From contig CM049307.1 of NCBI GenBank assembly GCA_026874595.1, positions 7,091,579 to 7,155,578 of the forward strand: a stretch of 64,000 nucleotides of DNA. The letters run 5' to 3'. Numbering within the stretch: the stretch's first letter is position 1; every line of letters begins with the position of its first letter. Origin of the DNA: Sipunculus nudus (taxonomy: Eukaryota > Annelida > Sipuncula > Golfingiida > Sipunculidae). The position numbers and the translations under genes are program-made. Below are positions 25,580 through 38,547 of the stretch, one piece after another. A model generated the notes under the pieces. The model saw only the letters and a program-made list of their open reading frames with translations. It searched no databases and was not told the DNA's origin.

Positions 25580-26703
25580 TGTCACCAGAAATCGGTGACA
25601 ATAAGTACGGTGTTTTGTATCATAGTTTAACGAAGTCAGTTCTCTATTGGTATTGACGTGAAGCGTCTTCCTAAAGCGTTGACAGGTCTTGATTGTATAT
25701 ATATGAAATCCCATCGGCTATCAGCTGATTTTATCTGTGTCACGCATTGAGTGTATCACTTCTGGTATGTGGGTCGCCAAGGTGACGCTAGCAGTCAAAC
25801 CAGGTCACATATAACCTTATATGGGACACTTGAGCCATAAGCCAATCAGAGAACCGGATCGCCGTATTGTGACGACGATTGTGACGTCAGAGTTCAGGGA
25901 GAGACGCTGGAAGCTGCCTTCAGTTGGGTCTTGAAGCTTGAGGTGGCAGCACGCACGAACGGGAGTAGGAACATTGAAACGCCAGGAACGGCATAGAAGC
26001 AAGCTTCTACATGAGGCAAGGACCCAGCTCATGAGAACTCAGCCGTGCTGCCGACGGAGCTTCGTATTGGCGATAAAGTGAGAGAGCGCGCTCGTCACCT
26101 GCCGGCCTAGTTCAGCTTGACCTAAATACATAACCGCCGTAAGCCGTGAAACCATTGCTACACGAGCAAGGTCAAGGACTCTAAGCTCTACGTAAACAAA
26201 GAGCGCTATTGCCTTCATGTGAACGTAAACCTACCCGGGTCGCTGACAAGCAAGATCAGTTGAAGATCGCTAAACTCAGAAAGACTAGATCTATATGGTG
26301 CTAACCATACGCTAGATTCTACACAAAACAGTAACCAGAGATCTCTGAAGGAACTGGACTTTATTGTTTTATACAAACCATGGACTCAGTAAAATATCCT
26401 GTAATTTTAATGTGAAGAACTGTCGTATTGACACATCAACGCACACACTCACATTGGTGTCTCTGTAAGTATTGTCTTGAATTATATTTGTGAATTTAAC
26501 CTGATGTCTCATAGTTTCTATTGATCTAGGTGTATGATTGTCTGGTATTTTAATACACGTCCTTAAAAGAACCTGGAAATGTCACCTGTAATGGCCGGGA
26601 TCTAATTTCTTGATGAGTGAAATCAAGTGGCGAGCGTAAACCCATCGTATGGTTTTATAGGTTATATCCGTTGTAAAGTTTTCACGTTAAGTTAGGGGTG
26701 ACA
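25580..26703. mobile_element. Solo LTR with 5-bp target duplication
   Basis: The segment begins TGTCACC and ends GGTGACA, a 7-bp inverted terminal pair with TG..CA ends, and is flanked on both sides by CTAGG (25575-25579 and 26704-26708). Those are the marks of an LTR left after recombination. It is CpG-richer than its surroundings (25800-26350) and has a donor-like CTCT|GTAAGTATT near 26465. It sits 20 bases from the broken pol but has a different terminus from the LTR at 23544-24452, so it is probably a separate family. Confidence 0.6.
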
Positions 26704-26837
26704 CTAGGTCATATGGTCAATAAATCAATTCTGCTATTGGATGATGCAATCTTACGTAGAGTCGTTCTCTGAAAAAGAAAATTCTTCAAATCGCTGGATT
26801 ATCCAAGTTGTAGTTAATCCCAAAGTCACTGTGGTAG

Positions 26838-28140
26838 AACTGTAGCCTGCGACACCGGTGTCACTGTGAGTGTCACTGTGGTGGAAATGTAGCCTGTGAG
26901 ACTTGTATCACTGTGTAAGAACTGTAGCCTGTGAGACTGATGTCACTGTGACTGTCACTGTGGTAGATCTGTAACATGTGAGACTGGAGTCACTGTGAGT
27001 GTCACTATGGTAGATCTGTAACCTGTGAGACTGTTAATTGTCACTGTGAGTGTCACCGTGGTAGAACAGAGCCTGTGAGACTGGTGTCACTATGAGTGTC
27101 ACCCTGGTAGAACTGAAGCCTGTGAGACTGGAGTCACTGTGAGTGTCACCGTGGTAGAACTGTAGCCTGTGAGACTTGTATCACTGTGTAAGAACTGTAG
27201 CCTGTGAGACTGATGTCACTGTGACTGTCACTGTGGTAGATCTGTAACCTGTTAGACTGGTGTCACTGTGAGTGTCATCGTGGTAGAACTGTAGCCTGTA
27301 CGTGAGACTGGAGTCACTGTGAATGTCATCGTGGTAGAACTGTAGCCTGTGAGACTGGTGTCACTGTGAATGTCACTGTGGTAGAACTGTAGCCTGTGAG
27401 ACTGGTGTCACTGTGAATGTCACTGTGGTAGAACTGTAGTCTGTGAGACTGGTGTCACTGTGAGTGTCACTGTGGTAGAACTGTAGCCTGTGAGACTGGT
27501 GTCACTGTGAGTGTCAATGTAATAGAACTGTAGCCTGTGAGACTGGTGTCACTGTGAATGTCACTGTGGTAGAACTGTAGCCTGTGAGACTGGTGTCACT
27601 GTGAATGTCACTGTGGTAGAAATGTAGCCTGTGAGACTGGTGTTACTGTAAATGTCACTGTGGTAGAACTGTAGCCTGCCAGACTAGGTTCACTGTGAAT
27701 GTCACCGTGGTAGAACTGTAGCCTGTGAGACTGGTGTCACTGTGAATGTCACTGTGGTAGAACTGTAGCCTGTGAGACTGGTGTCACTGTGAGTGTCACT
27801 GTGGTAGAACTGTAGCCTGTGAGACTGGTGTCACTGTGAGTGTCAATGTGATAGAACTGTAGCCTCTGAGACTGGTGTCACTGTGAGTGTCCCTGTTGTA
27901 GAACTCTAGCCTGTAAGATTGGTGTCACTGTGAGTTTCGCCGTTGTAGAACTGCAGCCTGCGAGACCGGTGTAACTGTGAATGTCACTGTGGTGGAACTC
28001 TATCCTGTGAGGCTCGTATCACTGTGATAGAACTGTACCCTCTTAGACTGGTGTCACTGTGGGAGAACTGTAGCCTGTGAGACTGTTAATTGTCACTGTG
28101 AGTGTCACCGTGGTAGAACAGAGCCTGTGAGACTGGTGTC
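26838..28140. repeat. 47-bp minisatellite, about 27 copies
   Basis: The unit is GTAGAACTGTAGCCTGTGAG, ACTGGTGTCACTGTGAGTGT, then CACTGTG, with deletion variants and GTGAATGTC/GTGAGTGTC alternation. A block near 26990-27240 shows the same variants in the same order as one near 28050-28140 (GTTAATTGTCACTGTGAG), indicating segment duplication within the array. Confidence 0.92.
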
Positions 28141-28709
28141 AATGGTCAGATCATTTGCATTGGTCATGATTATTGTATGATTAATACAACGAAGTGCTAG
28201 CACCGCGGGTGGGGGGGGGGGGGGGGGTAACTGTAGGTGCTGCTATCTCGCGACAAAATTAATAACTAGTCCTACCAACACCCCGCATGGTCGGGAGGAA
28301 ATGCATATAAATATTCTATGACCGTGTGATTTTTTTTATTGTTGGGATCTTGAATTCGTGGATTACTTTGATCCATGAAAACCACGAAAATAAAATCCCA
28401 ACTTATATTTCTGAATCTTCAGTATGATGACCTTACATATTTTGCTGGCCGGTCTACCTTTACATTAATTAATTTAAATCCAAATCTCAATGATTAAATA
28501 TGTTGAATGTTTTAATATATATATATATCATTAATTGAATTATAGACCTAATATAATTTCTAAACAGCTACGCAGAGCATATCATAGAAAATAGGTCAAG
28601 AAAATCCACATGTTTACTAACTTGACATATTCGGATGTATTATCTGATAAGCAATATATATATTTTTAATATAAATATCTTCAGTATTAGACAGAAGTCA
28701 TCTTCTTGG

Positions 28710-28788
<79 letters not shown>

Positions 28789-30500
28789 TTGAAAATCACG
28801 GATATTTTACGAAAATAAAACCTACGTGAAAAAGACACCACACATGCAGATGAACAGTCATTTATTGTCTAGCATTAAATGGCATCTCACGTGATTACAA
28901 ATATTGTTTTGGCAGCGCGTCAGTATGGGCAAACCTTGTATATGTTACCCGTATTTAAAAGATGGATGATTTAAATAAAATAAATCCTTTTATACATCTT
29001 CCACTATTGCATTGTAGCTGCTTATTTATTCTGGGAGGAAATTGGGCTTGGGAAACATGCACTCGCACAATTTAAAGAGATAAAATAACACTTTTTTACT
29101 GGAATAAAATTTAGAGCCTAAACCTTCAAAATATCAGGACTGCATATTATTATCTAGACTTATAAATGAAACAGAAAGATACTAATACCAGGCTAGATAA
29201 AAGGACTGCTCTTTGGTAGTGGGTGGCTCTTCACCTGGGTAGCCGACACTGTTGTAAAACCAACCCCAAGGTGAAAAAGAAGCCATATACCCTCTGCCTG
29301 CCACAGAGGGCAGGCATAGGGGTTCACTGCTCGATGATCCAAGAGAGGGTGAGTTTCCAAGTTTTTCTCCCTTAAATACAGGCTACAGAAAGCAGGGTAG
29401 AAACCCAGCATTGTGATTGGTTATGGGGCATCTCTACATTGACTGTCAATGAGTGTTGATGCCCCGCCCCTGCATGGCCAACTGAGGTCCAGGTCAAAGG
29501 GCAAGAATGTTACAGCATGAAGAAGTTATCTGTTCGATATTGCCTTAGCTCCGCGTGTTGCCTTGCGTGTATATGTTGCTGAACATTTATTATGTGTGCT
29601 GTATGGTTAATCGCGAGAATGAAACCCTCACGAAACACTAAAGTTTGAAAATCGCGAATAATTATAACCTCGCCAATATATGAATTAAACCAACCACACT
29701 ATATGGTTTCATACCCTGAATGTATTTTAATTAAAAGCAGTCATTTTGTTCAGTAAGTAAATCATATGCCGCACGCCTTAAATAAGTTCTGCTGAATGCT
29801 CAAAACTCTAAAGCAAGTAAGATCAAACCAATTAGGATCCACCAGCATGTTATTAATATAAATAGTGTGTTTGAATACCCGTACATCATAAGTTATATGA
29901 TAGTCATGATAAACTGAATTCAGGGGTTGTTTGAATATTAAGTAATTTATAATCGAAATAGCACCAACACATATTCCCGGGACTAATTAAGATAGGGGTC
30001 TTATTTTTGGGTCGTCGCAAGGCGGGTTTCATGCATAAATTTATACATATACTTATTTATATATATATAGTCAGTTAGATATATATTTTTTTTTCAAATT
30101 ACATATTGTACATATTGATCTGAAGTTTAAATTACTTTGGCCTAAATGTACAAAATATTTCTAAAGGCCAAGAATGTTAACGTCACCATTTCAAAAGAAA
30201 ATATCTTGAAGGTTGACCATCCACTTACTCTTACGCTTAACCTATCCTTCGATAATTTCCAGGAAGTGGCACGTGGCACAATGAAATTAAGGAAAATACT
30301 AGAATAACGCTTATTTAAAAGACACCCTTGTAATTGCCAGTCGCGATGTAACTATTACCGCTGTTGACGCATGCGTGATGGGTCAGTTGTCATTCCTGCA
30401 GGAAGCCTGAATCGGTGTCCAAAACAACGGATAAACTGACGCATGTGTGTGCGTTTGGGCCGCTGCAACTCACTTAGATTATGTGATAAAACACTCCAAG
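28141..30500. other. Intergenic AT-rich DNA with simple repeats
   Basis: It contains a poly-G run (28210-28227), a (TA)n-(GA)n microsatellite (about 28712-28784), and an imperfect palindrome at 28343-28401 (GTTGGGAT ... ATCCCAAC) like a small MITE. Another inverted repeat, TGCCTGCC/GGCAGGCA, lies near 29298-29320. No gene is recognised. Confidence 0.45.
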
Positions 30501-30501
30501 A

Positions 30502-30511
30502 ATGCCTAGAG
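30502..30511 (+). CDS. Candidate first coding exon of the KATNIP-like gene (Met-Pro-Arg-)
   Basis: AAGAATGCCTAGAG|GTGAGTAAT gives a start codon followed after ten bases by a strong donor, ending in phase 1. The candidate exon at 39766-39821 starts two bases into a codon, so the two join in frame (MPRG-GRKNWEQ...). A TATA-like TTATTTAAAAG lies about 190 bases upstream and the region is CpG-richer than its flanks. The link spans 9.2 kb and rests on phase and motif alone. Confidence 0.3.
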
Positions 30512-30961
30512 GTGAGTAATTACATGTGATGTGTTAACAGTCAAAACCGAAATGCGGAAATAGAATGAAATGACATAATTCGGTGGGGTTGAAGCCGTGC
30601 TGGAAGGACCCACCCCGCTGTCACTCTGTGACTGTTGAGTGATGACGGTCTCCCCAGTAATTAACTGGTTATGAGGATACTCGGACACCATAGACTCGTC
30701 ACAACGCTGTTTTTAAACCAGGATTGTGCAGTATTGCAAGATAATGAGAGGACGAATGAGTATTTTTTCATTTGATTTTATGGCATGAATGTAGAATAAC
30801 TCACACACCTCGAAGTCTTTGAGACACAACTCTTGTAGGAACAGAAAACATTTTATAACCATCTTCTTCTGTCTTAATTTCATCACTTATTTTCAGCTGC
30901 CTCTTACTTCTTCATATTATTAACTCTAATCACCATTTCCTCCATCCGTAAATGCACATAG

Positions 30962-31156
30962 TGTAATATGGTGTGATTATACTAGTTAGTTTAACATGAC
31001 CATACGCTAGCGACATCTGGTTTGAGAGTCGGAACTATTATTCCACATACGTCTGTGCATATGCACCACGTGTACCTCGAGTATAGCAATGGTCATGGAA
31101 TAAAGTTTGTGTGAATGTTTACCTGGCTTTCATTCCTTCCATCTGCTAAATCTACA
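30962..31156 (+). repeat. 5' LTR of the deleted Steamer-like element
   Basis: 195 bp, TG...CA, containing GGAATAAAGTTTGTGTGAA (polyadenylation-type AATAAA) near the 3' side. It differs from the 3' LTR by roughly two dozen substitutions and a small compensating indel, so the insertion is not very recent. Confidence 0.85.
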
Positions 31157-31315
31157 TGGTGTCAGAAGTTGTGACACTGAGCCCTGGACGCCTGCCTACC
31201 CTGAGAACTTTGTGACACAGGTTTTGTGAGGAGACTCCTGACATTTACGGAGTATTTGCCCGCTGAAGTGAGTAAATTTACCGCTGGTGCATCAGCTTGA
31301 CTGTAAACAGTAAAC

Positions 31316-31435
31316 ATGGCCGACATCGATCTCCACAAGTCAGCACCTGTCAGTTTTGAGGGGAATTGCGCCGAAAATTGGTGTGTGTTGATCCATTGTA
31401 CTGCCTGTCGGATACAGAGATCAGTGACTTATTGA
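31316..31435 (+). pseudogene. Truncated gag start of the Steamer-like element
   Basis: A 39-codon frame opens MADIDLHKSAPVSFEGNCAE and continues NW. This has the Met-Ala-Asp opening and F-E-G-N-x-A-E-N-W motif of Mag/Steamer-type gag proteins. The match ends straight after the Trp, where the internal deletion begins, and a stop follows 16 codons later. Confidence 0.65.
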
Positions 31436-31663
31436 CCATATTTTCTTAAGTATCAGTCACTTTTAATCAGCTACATTTGACAGAGCAAGGTAATTTTACT
31501 CTCAAGGAGTATATATTTTGATCAGCTAATGTGTCTTGAGTAATTGGTGAGTAATTGGCCTCATATATGCTTGCATTATTAGCAATATGTTTGAAACAGT
31601 TTGAGTTATTTACACAGTCTTTCAGTAATTTAACAGAAGTAAATCTTTTCCAAGAGGGGAGGT

Positions 31664-31858
31664 TGTAATATGGTGTGATTATACTAGTTAGTTTAACATG
31701 ACCGTACGCAAGCAACATCTGGTTTGAGAGTCGGAACTATTATTCCACATGCCTGTGTGACGTATGCACCAAGTGATCTAGAATTTAGCAGTGGTGGTGG
31801 AATAAAGTTTGTGTGAACGTTTATCTGGCTTTCATTCCTTCCATCTGCTAAATCTACA
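31664..31858 (+). repeat. 3' LTR of the deleted Steamer-like element
   Basis: Also 195 bp with the same termini as the 5' copy. It is preceded directly by the polypurine tract. Confidence 0.85.
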
Positions 31859-32132
31859 GCTAGTCAAGACAGTCCGTGAGTGAATCTACATTTGCTCCAA
31901 TTTTACTTTGTCCATTTTATACCTTTAGATTTTATGTTGTCCTGTATCATGACTAAGACTGGCTCTGCCGTCTAAGTCATGGGCCTTGCATAAAGCAAAT
32001 TATCTGCAGTGCGACCCTCACCAGGGTTACATGTAATGACCGGATGAATGTTTAACATATGGACCCTTTAGACTATGTAACTTACTGCGATGGGAACCTC
32101 AGATGATATATGACATTATGGCTGCCTACTTA

Positions 32133-32915
32133 CTGTGGTTGGCTTTAAATTTACGGGGCTAAATTTTTGCCCTCAAGCAATTTTTCATAGTTTCAAGGGG
32201 TTCCATTTTTGTGATGGGGCATATATTAATATTTTTATTAACACCAAAATAGGGTATGAATTCTCTATCACACAATGTTATGATTTGCTCAAACAATGAC
32301 CATAATTGCCAAATTCTGGCAATGCTGCTTCAGAGGGGCGTTGGTTTCACAGCTTGGCCATAACATATCAACATAAATAGGGCCCTCAACTCTACCTTGA
32401 TCATATCATCTTCGGATTACGTAATAAAAAAATCGTTCCTTGGAAATAACAAGTTGGTTACGGAATGGGCCATATCCCTGATGCGGCCGCGCACAGAAAG
32501 GTCTGTCTGAAACCCGTGAGTGTGAATGAAGAAAGATCAGATTTACTCTGAGCAGCGAATGATTAGATCGACTGACAGCCAACAAAGCGTAAGCAGGGAG
32601 AGTTCAAGCAGTTCGACCAAGACAAACGGCTTGCAATCACAATTTAATAAATAATAATAAAAATAATGCAGAACAACATCATTTTTTTCATATAAAACTA
32701 GATCATGGACACGTTGCACGCTACCATCAACATGATCGTCATTTGGATTATATTTATTTTCCACTAATGCCCATTATTGCCACCTGGTGACAACAACAGA
32801 GACTATTTTCCCATCACAGCAAGGTTTCATATATGCGTGGTTTCGATTTCGCGGCTTTTCCCCTACCGCAAATATCGCAAATTTGAAACTACCTCAAATA
32901 ACAAGCCAACCACAG
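32133..32915. mobile_element. Non-autonomous TA-flanked MITE (783 bp)
   Basis: It opens CTGTGGTTGGCTTTAAAT and closes with the inverted sequence AAGCCAACCACAG; TA flanks both sides (32131-32132 and 32916-32917). The subterminal TTTGCGATATTTGCGG-like text near the right end recalls other Tc1/mariner-type MITEs. No coding capacity. Confidence 0.7.
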
Positions 32916-32917
32916 TA

Positions 32918-35019
32918 TTTCTTTATATAGCTCAATATTCATGATTTATGGCTGTAATACCAGCCAAGCCAAACTTATTTATTTTTCACTTTTACGCTAG
33001 AATACAGCCTGTCTCTGATTGGTTCACTGCAGTAAACATTACCTTAAGGAACCTACAGCATGTCAAACATCGAGACTGGTCCCTGCATCAGACAATGTAG
33101 CCAGCATTTTAGGGGAAAAAAGACGAGGGAAAACCTAGGATAAAGAACCTGTTTCAACTTCCGCCAGAAACCCACCACCCTTTCCTGAAGTGAATCATTG
33201 GACCATTTTTTTTTACGTTATCTTGGTTGGCCCCTCCCCTTTCCAAATCCTTGATCAGACCCTGTAAAAATTCATGTCCAGTGACTCAGTGTTTCATAGA
33301 ATAAGAGAAAATATATTTGTAGCTTCTCAGTTATTCATGCAGCAACGAATGTTATACATTTTTGTCATCACTGCCCAATGGCATATCATTGCTACGTCTT
33401 TGAATATATTTCAAGATTCTTTGTTTTATCCACTGATATTTCTTTATTTATGAAATTATTTCTTGTATATTAATGCATACGAAACAGTTTTTTACTTAAA
33501 CCTTTTCTGTTTTTTTTCTTATATTTCAGAAAATAGTTCTATTCATGGGTAAATATATATAAAGATTTGTCTGAATTGTGTCTTCCCTTGTGAAAGCCTG
33601 GGATACCTTCAGTTAAGATTTTAATTCCAGTGACGTTAAAGGGGCCCAATCACCTATACGACCTTTATAAACCAAAGGTAATCCCTTGGAGCTTTTATAA
33701 AAAAATAGGCCCGGAAATTTGGAAATCACTGCACACAAGCTGCTTGTTATGTTTATATCTCATGTTAATAATATGTAGGGGACCATAAAAATAACCAAAA
33801 CAAATTAAACAAGGGCATCTGGCAATAAGTGAGATAAGCCAGAGCTTTGCAAAAGGCATTTTGCAACAGGTGACCTTCTACTTCAGAATATGTGCAACCT
33901 ACCAGCCTTAGGTTAAATTACTGAATGTTGATCAACAAGTTCATACATCCTTCATGAAGGCGTTATAAGAACTTTTGAGTTTTGACAACCAAATTTGCCC
34001 CTAGATCATTAATTTATACACAGAGGAAACCAGAAATTGTATAAATTCTTTATTCAAAAGGTAGATGAAAGGCACCTTTAATTAGAAATAGGACCCTATT
34101 TTAGATTTATTGTAATGCAGGAAGGAAATCAGTGATATGCTTTTGTTAACATGTATATATTTGTACTCCATACTAGTGCATCTTATTAAAATTAATAGGT
34201 TATGGAGAGCTAGATATAGTCACTTAGCAGGGTTGGTTTTCTTCCGGAAGAAATGTATTTCTCAGAGACATTGGAAGAAATTGGAGGAAATGGGGTTTCC
34301 TCCACTTTCTTCCAGAAGTATTGGATGAAAGTGGAATTTAGTGGACAGTAAGAATGAAAGTGTGATTTACAAAAATATTTTAAACATGTTTCCCTGGGAT
34401 TGCAGCCCTTTTCAAATTTAAGTACAACTGGTGGAGTGCATAGTTGGTGAGTGAACATGAATATCTTTTATTAATCAGGCCGTGAAAATGACCGTGGTTT
34501 ATGACTCCTACAGAAAACTTTGCTCTCAAGTCTCTTGTATATGCTTGATTTCAGCCCAACCTGCATATTATAGCTGCATCCCTTGTCAGGAAAAAAAGTA
34601 AAAATTTTCAGCTTCAAATGTCATTTAATGGCCGCGGCAGCGAAACATGGTCCCACGCTACATGCTTTTAAAAGACAATAACAACAAAAAACAAGAGAAA
34701 AATATTCTGTTGTAATGTTTTTCATTTATATAAGAATATGAGAAGCTAAGAGGAAAGGGGCCCTCCTTCTTGGTTATAGTAAAGTTCTAAATATAAGATT
34801 GGAAACTAATACTCTTACATGACTGTCATGAAGAAAAACAGTAAAAGTTTTGAGATACTGTGATGCATATGAAATTTTAAAGATGGACAGGCAAGTGGAC
34901 AGAATGGACTAATACCTTTATTTCACTTTCAAGGGAATAAGGCATTTAAGTTAATATATAAGCCTATTTTTTTAGCATATCCACTTTTTCCATTAAAAGT
35001 TTTTATCTGAATCATTTTT
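32918..35019. other. AT-rich DNA, no gene recognised
   Basis: No supported exon or RNA gene. The CCTTTCCAAATCC tract near 33235 resembles one at about 13340 and may be the tail of a degenerate interspersed repeat. If the proposed 5' exons are right, this lies in the first intron of the KATNIP-like gene. Confidence 0.45.
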
Positions 35020-37682
35020 AGCTCAGCTGACTGTAAGTCATCTGAGCTATAGTCGTGGTCCATTGTCCGTCCGTCCGTCTGCCTGTCCGGATGTCCGTCC
35101 GTAAGACTGGCACGTTTCTACACCATTGGACCTACGAATCTGAAATTCACCATACAGTTAGATGTCCCCAAAATCTCCTACCATGCCAAAAATTGGGTCA
35201 ATAGGACTTCGTTCCTTTGAGATATTAAGGAAAAACCTCAATTTTTTATTAGAAATCTAATTTGACACTTCAGGACTGCCTAATATCAAAACCACTGATC
35301 TGGTTTTCTTCATTTTTACAATAAATATTCCTCTTTATAGTTCCTATGTACATGCCAGAAATTAAGTCAGTATTATTTAATTTAAAAAAGTTATGGGCCC
35401 AAACATAATGGACTTTGTAAAAAAAATCAGGAAAGATATTTGGTCACTTAAGACCAAAAGTGTTAAAGGTAGGGACTTTTTTTTCAGTAATACAACTTTA
35501 ATTGATCAAAATTTAATTGTATACCAAAAATTAGATCAAAATCTGTTAACTGTTTTTTAATATTGGCAAAAATATAAAATTGGTACCTTAAATTTTGCCC
35601 AAGTTTGACCATGGCAATTTTTTTCCTGTAAGTACTGTGGATTTAATTTTCACAGCATGTTTTTGTTAGCATTTTGTCTGTTAACACCAAAAATTTGAAA
35701 CCAGTTGATCAAAAACTGTAGATTTTATTCAAGTTTTCAAGCACCATGTCACATCAATTTTACATCAAGCTAGTGTTATGCAGTTTGCTAGAGCTCAGCT
35801 CCCCAGCTTCAGCTCTAAGTTCCTTAAATTTAGCATACAGTTAGATGTCTCCAAAATCCCCTACCATGCCAAGAATTTGATCACTAGGACTTTATTCCTT
35901 CGAAATATTAATGAAAAACCTAATTTTTCCATTAAAAACCCATTGTTCCACTGTAAGACTGCCTAATATCAAAACCACTGATCTGACTTTGATCATATAT
36001 AATATACATATTTTTCTATACTTTCGCTATGCACATGCCAGAAATGATGTCAGTATTGCGTAATTGTTTTAAGTTATGGGCCCAAACATAATGCACTTTT
36101 TAAAAAATCAAGAAATATATTTACTCCCTTAACAAGAGGATTGCTGAAGCTAGAGATTTTTTGTCAGGGATGTAGCATTATTTAATCAAGATTCAATTGA
36201 ATACCAAAAATTAGTTCTGAATTTTTCAAATTTTATAAGTTATTAGTATAAATATAAAATTAATATCTTAAATTTTGTCCAACTTTGACCATGGCACGTT
36301 TGTTTCCTGAGAGCACTGTTGATATAAGTTTCATATTATGCACACATAAGGATTTCATCTTTGTAGTTTAGAAAGCTGAAAGAAATTGGCCAAATATTGT
36401 AGCTTTTATTAATGTTTTTATGAGACCATGTCAGACCCAGGCTTAATCCAGCCCCTCTTCAGTCACCTGTATGTTGACCTGTGACCTTTCGTCAGATTAT
36501 GCATGCTTGAGCAAAGCATACACTGGGGCAGCCAGGCAGCTGATGCCCAGCCCCAGTTGATCCAGGTGTCCAACCCAACTCATCTACTAGTTGTTTTGAA
36601 AAACAACATAACAATAGACAATAAATTAATAATTTTGTATTGTTTTTTTTATAACAAATTAAAGAAAAATTTATAGAAAAGGAATTTGTTAGTTGATGAG
36701 TAACAGAAAATTAACTTGCAGTTACTGATGATGTAAGAATCTTGTATGGATGGATAGAATGTTAATGTCAATGTTTTTCCAAATAACACCATGCAGTCAC
36801 CTATGGTATTTTTCAGTGAAATTTTTATGATAAAAAAATAAATCTTATTATTCAATATTCATTACTAATCATTAGTGATCATATGAAGGAAATTAATGAT
36901 AGACAAAGATGCAGTTGATAATATTAATCTAGATTCCTTCTGTGTCTAGTGTGTAGATTGATGTGAAAGTAGTCCAAAGTGAATATATTAAATTTATTTT
37001 TTTTAAACATAAATAAAAGCCATAAAACCAGGTACTTATGATCATTATTTAAATTTGTGAATTTTGTATATTCTGGATTCTCAACATCATTGTTTGGCTA
37101 AAACTGAATAAATACTAGACATGGTGCGAATGCTTTGCAAATTTATTTGAATACGAATATGAATATGTAAGTACTGCATTAAAAAATTTTATTGCATAAG
37201 AATGTTAATTCAGGTAAAAATGAAAGTATTTGAATACCAGTGCAGATACTTTCAAAATGTATTCATGAATGCATTCATGAATATATTCTATAATATTATT
37301 TCAATAATCATTTCAGTTATATTTTATTTTAAAAAATCATATGATTTTCTTATTATTTTTTTAAAATAAAAATTATATTGGCACAATATTTGTTATTAAA
37401 TTTTAATAAATAGTTAAACTCTTTTATTATATGTGCTGCTTATAAGTTATATGGCCAAGTCAAAATCTGTGTGACAATAGCACTCCATTTGTTAAAAAAA
37501 TAAATGAAATCAATCCTCTTCCCTGTCTCCAAACATACTATCAAAATCATACATAAGCTGAACACCAACAACTCATAATAAAGCTTATATTTATTACCAC
37601 ACAAAACAAGCATGTGCCTCTTTCCCAAATCATATTTTTTATCATATATAACAGCTCAGCGCCGTGACCCATGGGTCCCTTG
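35020..37682 (+). mobile_element. Helentron-like element, family B, long subtype (copy B2)
   Basis: It starts with the family B hairpin (AGCTCAGCTGACTG...) after ATCATTTTT, and ends with AGCTCAGCGCCGTGACCC, ATGGGTCCCTTG at 37682 followed by TTTTT. The interior differs from B1: two ~690-bp copies of a block containing CATACAGTTAGATGTC, then a unique stretch with CTGGGGCAGCCAGGCAGCTGA. It is closely similar to the interrupted copy at 58724-64000. No coding capacity. Confidence 0.65.
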
Positions 37683-38547
37683 TTTTTATTTACAAGTTTT
37701 ATAAATTTTTAATAAAAAAACTGAAAATACAAGTTAAAATATTAGAATTGTTGGAATCATTATATATCCAGGTAGTAGCTCATATTGGGTCATATTATGC
37801 ATACACATATATTTTATTATTTTTAAATCACAAATGTTTAAACAGAATTTAAAAGAAAATAATGCCACAATATGATATCTACAAGATTATTCTTTGAATC
37901 ACTATTAAAAAGTTTTGCACATTGGGGTTTTCAGTACATGATTAATTTTATTCATTGAAATAAAATAAAAGATTCAGTAAATTTGATAAAATAAAACATC
38001 TTTTCAAATAAAGTATACACACTGTTGGTTGAATGAGGGACAAACAATAACATTGTGCTAATTACTATCTTAGCTTTAATTTATTACTGGAATTGATAGT
38101 CAATTTCACACGTGGTTAAGTTTTTACTCTTCTGCAGTAAGGAATTACTTATCTGATGAACATCCACACTTTCATAGCAATACACCACTTTGTGGACACA
38201 ATTAAATGTGCACTTTAATCATTGTAACCCTGGTGGTACAATACAAAATTTAAAATGTAGCATAGCCTATAATAAGAATGAATCAAATACAGAAAATAAT
38301 AACATATTAACAATAATCATCTTGTTTATGCACCATCTGGTGGGGGGGGGGGGAGTGCAGGGCAGAGGGGAAGCCTGCTGGTAGTGGCCAAGCTGAGCCA
38401 AGGCAAGCTGCCTGGGGTGGGTTACATAATGCAAGTGAAGGCTGTACTACTAGGTGGGCTAGATGTAAACAACACTTGACATGGTGTATGAAAACTTGAA
38501 TAAAAGCTACCCTTTTCAATCAATTCCTTTGAAATGTCAGGTTTTTT
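37683..38547. other. AT-rich DNA, no gene recognised
   Basis: No feature beyond a poly-G run at 38341-38353 preceding a short G-rich tract. It could be the edge of an interspersed repeat. Confidence 0.4.

Larger units (their letters stand above)
30962..31858 (+). mobile_element. Internally deleted Steamer/Mag-lineage LTR retrotransposon
   Basis: Two 195-bp direct repeats (30962-31156 and 31664-31858) start TGTAATATGGTG and end TCTACA. A primer-binding-type sequence TGGTGTCAGAAGTTGTGA (31157-31174) follows the first, and a polypurine tract AAGAGGGGAGGT (31652-31663) precedes the second. Only 507 bases lie between them. Flanking pentamers (CATAG and GCTAG) match only partly. The short LTRs, the TGTCAGAAGT binding site and the gag start resemble the Steamer-like elements of bivalves. 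pol is entirely missing, so it could move only with outside help. Confidence 0.8.
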
